Below are positions 57,777 to 64,000 of a stretch of 64,000 bases of DNA, one piece after another. The translations under genes and the position numbers were made by a program. Under the pieces are notes generated by a model. That model saw only the letters and a list, made by a program, of their open reading frames with translations. It did not search any database and was not told the origin of the DNA. Each line of letters opens with the position of its first letter. Position 1 is the first letter of the stretch. The DNA is from Angiostrongylus vasorum (taxonomy: Eukaryota; Nematoda; Chromadorea; Rhabditida; Metastrongylidae): positions 354,615 to 418,614 of the forward strand of contig JADANN010000449.1 in NCBI GenBank assembly GCA_018806985.1, given 5' to 3'.

Positions 57777-58879
57777 TATGCTTAATGTGTTATGGGCATA
57801 AGAGAGTGTACAAGGAATTAATCAGTACGTATTTGCAAAACTGTATATGTTAAGTTTTTCTGCCGTATAACGAGTATATGACGTGATGACCTCCTTGTGA
57901 ATTACTTCTTTTTCTTCTATGTGATTACAGCCTTTTTATATGATTTATGGTTTAATACTAATCTCTGCGTTCTGTCGTGCTATTTGAATATTTTGACAGC
58001 ACATCGGCAATGACGGGCTACTGTATATTGTCTAATTTATCAGTATGGCATCAAATCCCTGCTGTTGTACAGAGTGAATAATAAGTCATGAAACTGTTAC
58101 CTGCTTTTGGTAGGTGCTAAAGTTTATAAAGATGTTGCAAGAGTTTCTTCCCGAAAGACCGACTTTTAACAACTTCTGCGAAAAGGGCCGAATTATTTTC
58201 GTCAATGGCCAAGTGTCGTTGTTAAGATGACACTAGATCGTTTCTTTGTATCTTGGGATTCAATTGCTAAAGTTCCGTCGAATTCTGTTTTGAAATCGTA
58301 CAGTAGTACGTATTGTTGCCCAGCTTCGTGCGGTGGGTACTACTATAGCTCACTGAGGAATTTACTTAACAAACCCTTATCTGTTTGAGAACGTGCATTG
58401 TTCCTTCTATTGATTAGGTTTTTTTGGAGATCGAGACCGATCACGTACTTCTAGCATCTGAACAGTTCATTTGCTATGCAAACATTTCTTCCTGATAACA
58501 TCAAAATCATTTTGGGAAGAGGAAATTGAGCCACAGACATTCCTTGAAAATGGAACGAATAATAGGTAACGATGAAATTATATAAGCGAACGTCATATCT
58601 AATCTACGATATAAACCACAGTCTGTCGGAAAAGAAATCGACATGATTGCTTTTCCGAATAGTGAAGACCTTATCTTACGTGTACTTAGGAAGTTCAGGA
58701 AGCACACTGAACTATTTGAAGGATGAACAGTGCAAAAAACGATAACAAACTACATTGCGATCAGGTCTTTCAAAGAAGCCACCAAATTACCAGTCCATTG
58801 AGATCTCTGCTCCTACCAGTGTGACCGAATTTTGCAGCTCTCCCACGCAGCTCAGTCACAGATTGTTGAGGAATGATAA

Positions 58880-59020
58880 GATAAATCGTTTGGCGTTGGT
58901 CAAATCTCTATGGGAGGCACCACGCATTTGACTTCACCGAGCTGTCTAGAATTAACTGAATGCAGATCCGGCCTACGCAATGTCTTGTGGTGGACCGCCG
59001 ACGAATGATGGCAAGGCTAC
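58880..59020 (-). repeat. Family A SINE, partial minus copy
   Basis: On the plus strand: GATAAATCGTTTGGCGTTGG, GGCACCACGCATTTGACTTC, GAATGCAGATCCGGCCTACG, ATGTCTTGTGGTGGACCGCC. Only the 3' half of the element is present. Confidence 0.6.
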
Positions 59021-59669
59021 AATAGTTTTTTCCGCTTTAGAAAGCGTCAGGGAAATTGTTGAAGAAAATTATGTTGGTACATCGAGAATACGCGACCAAG
59101 AAAGATGAGGTCATTAAAGTGTTCAAAAAGCAATTTCCATTATCAATGCCTACGATTCACAGAGTGAATGAAGAGCACTCCTGACAAGATATACCATTAT
59201 CAAGGATGACCCAGCTTTAACAATAGAAATATTGCTAGGTAGTAGTGCCGATGTTTGTGGCGGTCGCTGTTTGGTCTGTTTGACAAGGCAACGACGCATC
59301 CATTCAATTGGGTCAGTGGAAGCGTTTGCCACACTCCACCGCCTCGAAATGACGACAGATTGCGCTAGTGTACTAGCGAAATCTCTGAAGGATCAGTTAT
59401 GCTTCAGTGTTTTCGTAGGCAGATTCCAGTAAGTTTTCAGAATCGTGTGCCCTTGTACATTCGTAAATTTTTCGAGTATTCTAGTTGATATTGGATTTGA
59501 AACATTCGATGAATACGTATGTTTTCTTTGCAATCGCTTTAAATTGTGTCGTTTCATACATTCCAGTAATCGAAAAGAAAAGTACTAAGAGTGCTTTTAG
59601 TTTCACACATACCAGATCTGACTCTGGTAGCCTTATTCATGATAGCTTTGGCCTAGAATATCCATAATC

Positions 59670-60050
59670 GACTCTTTACTTACTTCATACTTGCACAGCC
59701 TGTCCTCACTGGTTGTGCGGATCCATCCTTTTGGAGATCTCCTTGTTAAGCCATCGTGGTTCCCTGGAATCCTGGGGTTAGCCTGGCCAAAGTCTGCCCA
59801 GGTCTTCACCTCCATAGGCAGTCGCGCCCTTTGTGGATCAGAGGGAGATTTGCCACCATGCGACTTTGATACCAGGACGATGGTAGATGCCGGTATTCGT
59901 TTACTCTTAGCTAGGCTTCCTGATGGAAACGCCGGAGTCCTTCTCAGCTTGGGAGACCTGGCCAGGGGATGAATCCTCCGCTGTAAAACGCAGTCCGATA
60001 CCCGGGAACACCTCCCAGCCACGATGAGGCGGTAAACCATTGGGAGGAAT
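59670..60050 (-). repeat. Family C repeat downstream of trr-1
   Basis: On the plus strand: TTTACTTACTTCATACTTGC, GGCAGTCGCGCCCTTTGTGG, ACCAGGACGATGGTAGATGC, TCAGCTTGGGAGACCTGG, GCGGTAAACCATTGGGAGG. Confidence 0.78.
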
Positions 60051-60280
60051 CGATTCTTTAGCTTAGAAATTGACAATAGTCCTTGCTTACTTCACTATTT
60101 TGATAGGCCACTTTCACAAGTGCTATCGTCCCTTGTTAGTTTGTATTCAGACCTTCGGTGTACGTTTATCGTTCAGGGTGATCGTCTGCTTTGAGCACGT
60201 GGGCATCGGTGACGCATTGATAAGGATAATTCTAGAATCAATCATAATCTATGCAATAATGACTCTAACAGAGTAGACAC

Positions 60281-60585
60281 TGTAACGGCTCACAGTACAA
60301 GAGTATGAAGAGCGTTCGAGGGAGCGAATAATAGTAGACAGCCGTTTGTGGAGTACCTCAAACTTGGGCAATTAAACCTTGTATATACATACTATTTACA
60401 CAACAATGCAATGAGGTTATGCACAACAAACTACAAATAAGGTGGTTCAGCGGGTTTCTTTTTCTTTCTAATAAAATGCCTTAACAATAATGCATGCACC
60501 AATGTAACGGCTCACAGCACAAGAGTATGAAGAGCGTTCGAGGGAGCGAATAATAGTGCAGAGCCGTTTGTAAAGTAGCTGTGAA
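60281..60585. repeat. Direct duplication with 222-bp spacing
   Basis: A segment of about 75 bp beginning TGTAACGGCTCACAG and containing AAGAGCGTTCGAGGGAGCGA occurs at 60281 and 60503. Between the two lies CTCAAACTTGGGCAATTAAA, which recurs in altered form at about 62590. This may be an LTR remnant of the adjacent BEL/Pao element. Confidence 0.75.
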
Positions 60586-60837
60586 CGATGAGAGCATCGA
60601 ACTCATTTCAACACATGCGAAAATCAACGATAACATTAACGTAATAACAATGCAAGAGCTACCGATTACAATTCCTATCACTACGACCTAAGCAAATGAA
60701 ACTATAAGGGAAGATCAATCGGGAGAGGGGCAATGATGGAGCTGGCGACGGCGCTCGCCAAGGCGTCGCTTGGCCAAATGCCGGTGGCGGTAGGCGTGGC
60801 TGCGTCCCAGCGAGCGGCTTGCCCATTGGCCATAACT

Positions 60838-61060
60838 GGACATAGACGCAGGGTACGCACGCGTCGGTGTAGTAACGCGATCTCCATCGACCCATAGGAT
60901 GGATTGATTAGGTGGATAGAGAACTCTCTATCTGTAGAGGGATTCATGCCTATTGACCCGAACGGGACGTAGACGCAGAGTACGCACGCGTCGTTGTAGC
61001 AACGCGGTCTCCATCGACCCATGGGATGCATTGATTAGGTAGATAGAGAATTTCGAGGAT
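60838..61060. repeat. Tandem duplication, 127-bp period
   Basis: Two units begin near 60841 and 60968 (TAGACGCAG, TACGCACGCGTCG, TCTCCATCGACCCAT, TTGATTAGGT, GATAGAGAA). They lie just outside the C/G homopolymer at 61080-61092 that looks like a polypurine tract on the minus strand, so they probably belong to the 3' LTR region of the BEL/Pao element. Confidence 0.75.
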
Positions 61061-61075
61061 TGATAGAGGAATTCT

Positions 61076-62460
61076 CTATAGTCCCCCCCCTTTACTATAG
61101 GAGTGGGCTGGACGGTGAATGATGTTATAGCTTGAGTGGAGTTTCGTGGTCGAAAAGTTATAGTGGTGACTCGGGCGGGTTCGCTTCCTTCTTAACCGTT
61201 TACTTCGGGGGTAATTTTCTGGTTCACGTTCCTCCTCGCCTTGCGAAAAATGGGTCCTTTGTGAATCTATCGGTGTGTTGTTGTCACGTGATCGAGGTTG
61301 AAGATTATAGCGTTGATTCTGAATTCCCACCGCGCTTTGCGGAACTTGAGTTGGCGACTCCATCTCTTCACTTTTTTCCTAACTGTTTCTCTGTTGGGCT
61401 GCCTCCTAGTTCAAGCGGAATCAGTAGATTAATTGGTCTCCTTGTGATACGTCCGGTTGGTAATTTGAGTTGTGCTTCTCGGATCGCACCACTTTCTGAC
61501 TGTCTCAAGTCGATGATGCGCGCCATTTTCCACGTGTTTCGTGGCAGAATTGGATCGTGAATTAGTACCACCGTACCTATGGTTGGAGTTAATGGAGTGC
61601 CTCGTTTGTTGTTTATATTGGGTTTGTGAGTCTCTCGAAGACTTTTCAAGTATTCTTGGCTCCGAAATACTCCAATATTTGTTTCTGTCAGTTTGTGACT
61701 TGATGCGAGGGCATCCTGCACTTCTCTTCGCGTGCGTAGTAATGCTGCCTCTTGGGGTGGAAGATACGTCTTATCGTCTTCTTCCTCACTGCTGAACTCG
61801 AATGGATATGTTATTATCATGTCTTGCTGGATAAAGTCGATTGGTTGCAAGGCTACCAGGTTGTCATAGCCTTCTTCTTGGTATGAGAGAGGTCGACTGT
61901 TGAGATTTCCCTCTATTTCTACCAAGAGGGTTTCCATTTCCTCCGTTGTTGGGATCGTCCTTTGCAATACTTTGTATAGAGAGTATTTTACCTACTTTAT
62001 GAGACGCTGTAAAATGCCCCCTGCCACGGAGCATACGGCGTAATTGTCCTCCATGTTACTCCCTTTGCTGCCATTGTATTTCCCAGTGACATATCGTTAA
62101 TAACGGGAAGAATTGCCTCTTGTAGAATTTGTTCGCTCAGTAGGAAATTGGATGCGTTATCAGATGTGATAGTTCTAGGCACTCCTCGTCTGGCAAAAAA
62201 ATCGTCTTAGGGCTAGCAGGAAATCATTCGTCGTTACGCTGTGTACGAGTTTTAGATGAAGTAGTCTGGTTGTCGCACACGTGATGATGATGCCGTAGGC
62301 CTTTGTCGTTCCATCATTATTTCTCACTGTTAGTGGTCCGAAATAGTCTAATCCTACATGCTCAAACGGACGTGATCGTCTCACTCTTTTTTCTGGAAGG
62401 TCATCCATCGGCGGGTATTTGTAGGGGAAGTTGTTCATCCTTTGACAGGGTACGCATTAT
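61076..62460 (-). pseudogene. BEL/Pao LTR retrotransposon, integrase and 3' pol end
   Basis: Minus-strand pieces in order: a zinc-finger end VPCQRMNNFPYKYPP (about 62400-62455); integrase core with GLDYFGPL, KAYGIIITCATTRLL and LLALRRFF (62190-62350); PRTITSDNASNFLL and ITPYAPWQGAFY (62010-62180); NLNSRPLSY (about 61870-61900); the DUF5641-type segment GTVVLIHD, LPTGRITRRPINLLIPLE (61390-61560); and RYNLQPR near the end. Frameshifts near 62185, 62000 and 61365 and a stop near 61995 make it dead. Protease and reverse transcriptase are missing upstream. A G-run (plus CCCCCCCC at about 61082) is a likely polypurine tract. Confidence 0.85.
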
Positions 62461-64000
62461 TGCAGCTGCTAGTGGAATATAGGCCTTCGAGTCAGTTCTC
62501 CGCGCCGTATAACCACTAGTTTTAAGCAGAATGCTCTATTTCGTGAGAAGACGCCGCGGGACTTTTCGTAGTTGTCACAGAGTAATATCTCAACCTTGGG
62601 TAATTAAACCGTAATACTTAAATAGAACATCAATACAACAGTAATATCGACGGAGAACTACTGGCACATAAATGAGGCAAGTTCAAGTCTATGAGGTGCT
62701 GTACCTACTACTGAAGTGAGGCTTACCACGGCATAAGATTATTGTAAATAATACTGTTACAACATAAGTACCATGATAACAGCAACTTGATAACAATGAC
62801 GAATAAGCGGATGCGGATGATGACGCCCGCACTAGCGCGTACAGTGACCCAGATGTCGAGGGGCTAGGAAAAACAGAACAGTCAGATGAAGATAAGCCGT
62901 GCGTTAGGCTAAGCTAGAGATCATATGTACAGCGGTCAGGTGTACTTTGACACTGATTGGTGAGGATAGCAAATTACCTAAGCATCGATGGTGGAAGTGA
63001 CTACGAATGAGATGAGTCATCTGAGGAACACGGTCAGGCGGCTGGTATTGGATAACGATATGTCTGCAACGTGAAGTTTGAGCATCGATGGGTGCCACCA
63101 TTGCCTAAAATATCGTGGTCCGGAAAAGATAACTACTGAGAAATGAGAAGCCTATAGCGGCTTATCAAATACACAGCATAAGTTGGCCGGGCAGCGGCCT
63201 TGTACGCATGGCGTACCGTGTGGGAGGAATGGTACATGCCACCGATGGCGTTGCAGACAGAACGCATTTTAGGATAGCCGCCGCTACTGACAACGCACCG
63301 CAGATCAATTGATAAACAGTGAACTAGTGACATTAGGATGAGGATCATGATGATGATGACGATACAGTGGGCTGGTGGGAAAACGTGACGTAGTGACGAT
63401 GATGCGAAGTTAACGTACAATTCGCAACTGTCATTCAATAATGATGTGATGAGTCCAATGTACAGTAATGACTATGTGCAGTATGACTTAACAACTGCGA
63501 CAATTTACATTGGTGACACATGAGATCAATACGGTACGGGATCTAGAAGGCGGACGAGCCCTGACAGGGGCTCTCCCCGATAACAATTCACGAAGCTATT
63601 TATATGCTTCCGGAGATGGCGGTATTTGGCACAGGTCCAGCTTCATTACCGAAAACATCCGTCGGCTACCTCTCCAAATCCCTCTCAATATACTAAGGTC
63701 ACCTGGCAGACGACTTCTCTCGCAAGCATTCTCATGCACTTCTTGTTATTGTACGCACGATAAATTTTGGACAGTAATAACAAACAACAAGTTCAGATTC
63801 TAAGAAAAGGTTTGCATAACAATACTGTTTATAGCGATCGAAGTTCGTTAGCATGGGATCAAGATATTTACGTTCTACGACATCTGCTAGGCAACTTGAG
63901 AAAACTGGATACGACACTTATTTGCGAAACATACAGTCATACAAAGATAGAATAAGACACAGAAGGAAAATAGAAACTATTTCTGGGAATAGTTGCTATA
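62461..64000. other. Right-end sequence without recognised gene
   Basis: A short segment at about 62580-62612 (CTCAACCTTGGGTAATTAAA) matches the one at 60357, suggesting a second LTR-like remnant. No protein motif was recognised on either strand. Short open frames near 63.1-63.9 kb have no similarity that I can name. Confidence 0.5.

Larger units (their letters stand above)
57777..61075. other. Intergenic region downstream of trr-1
   Basis: No canonical AATAAA is evident close after the trr-1 stop. It contains a partial family A copy (58880-59020), a family C copy (59670-60050) and two short tandem duplications (60.3-60.6 and 60.8-61.05 kb). A 66-codon open stretch at 59232-59432 (plus) ends near a GT-type donor and could be an orphan exon, but nothing supports it beyond being open. 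Confidence 0.55.

Noticed and set aside
61541..61795. Plus-strand open frames at 61.1-61.8 kb
   Set aside because: They are antisense to the BEL/Pao integrase and DUF5641-like segment, which has the recognisable motifs.
63510..63803. 97-codon open frame near the right edge
   Set aside because: No motif, splice context or repeat family supports it.

Overview
The window looks like a gene-poor, repeat-rich stretch of a strongylid (hookworm-like, clade V) nematode genome. It has many short introns with TTTCAG-type acceptors, protein-coding genes with clear animal orthologues, and dozens of small tRNA-headed interspersed repeats. It also holds decayed BEL/Pao, Penelope-like, RTE-type and mariner-like pieces. 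The genus is an inference; no species-diagnostic gene was seen.

Layout: three conserved genes fill most of it. (1) 267-6199, minus strand: a short-chain dehydrogenase of the HSDL1/KAR type in seven exons, running off the left edge. (2) 8296-22574, minus strand: dymeclin (DYM), a Golgi-associated protein, in 11 coding exons. It is complete except for one in-frame TGA at 16927-16929. (3) 27407-57776, plus strand: the giant TRRAP/TRR-1 scaffold protein, rebuilt here as 43 coding exons with continuous phase and about 3,927 codons, including one 4,665-bp exon and the FATC-type C terminus. Dymeclin and trr-1 are divergently transcribed from a 4.8-kb repeat-filled spacer. After trr-1 the window is intergenic to 61 kb. 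A decayed BEL/Pao integrase/pol 3' end (61076-62460, minus) follows, and the last 1.5 kb is unassigned.

Most non-coding sequence consists of four short repeat families, named here A to D. A (about 270 bp), B (about 230 bp) and D (about 350 bp) begin with tRNA-like A-box/B-box heads, so they are SINEs. C (about 390 bp) has a weaker B-box-like head. B and C share an (AAGT)n-type tail. A and D share a central core although their heads differ. Family B is often found as head-to-head pairs. One family C copy has a perfect 12-bp target-site duplication inside a Penelope-type repeat.

The three genes do not form an obvious pathway: lipid/steroid-type oxidoreduction (possibly inactive), Golgi trafficking, and chromatin acetyltransferase scaffolding. 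What they share is the repeat load of their introns. No bacterial-type operon, CRISPR array or intact rRNA/tRNA gene was seen.
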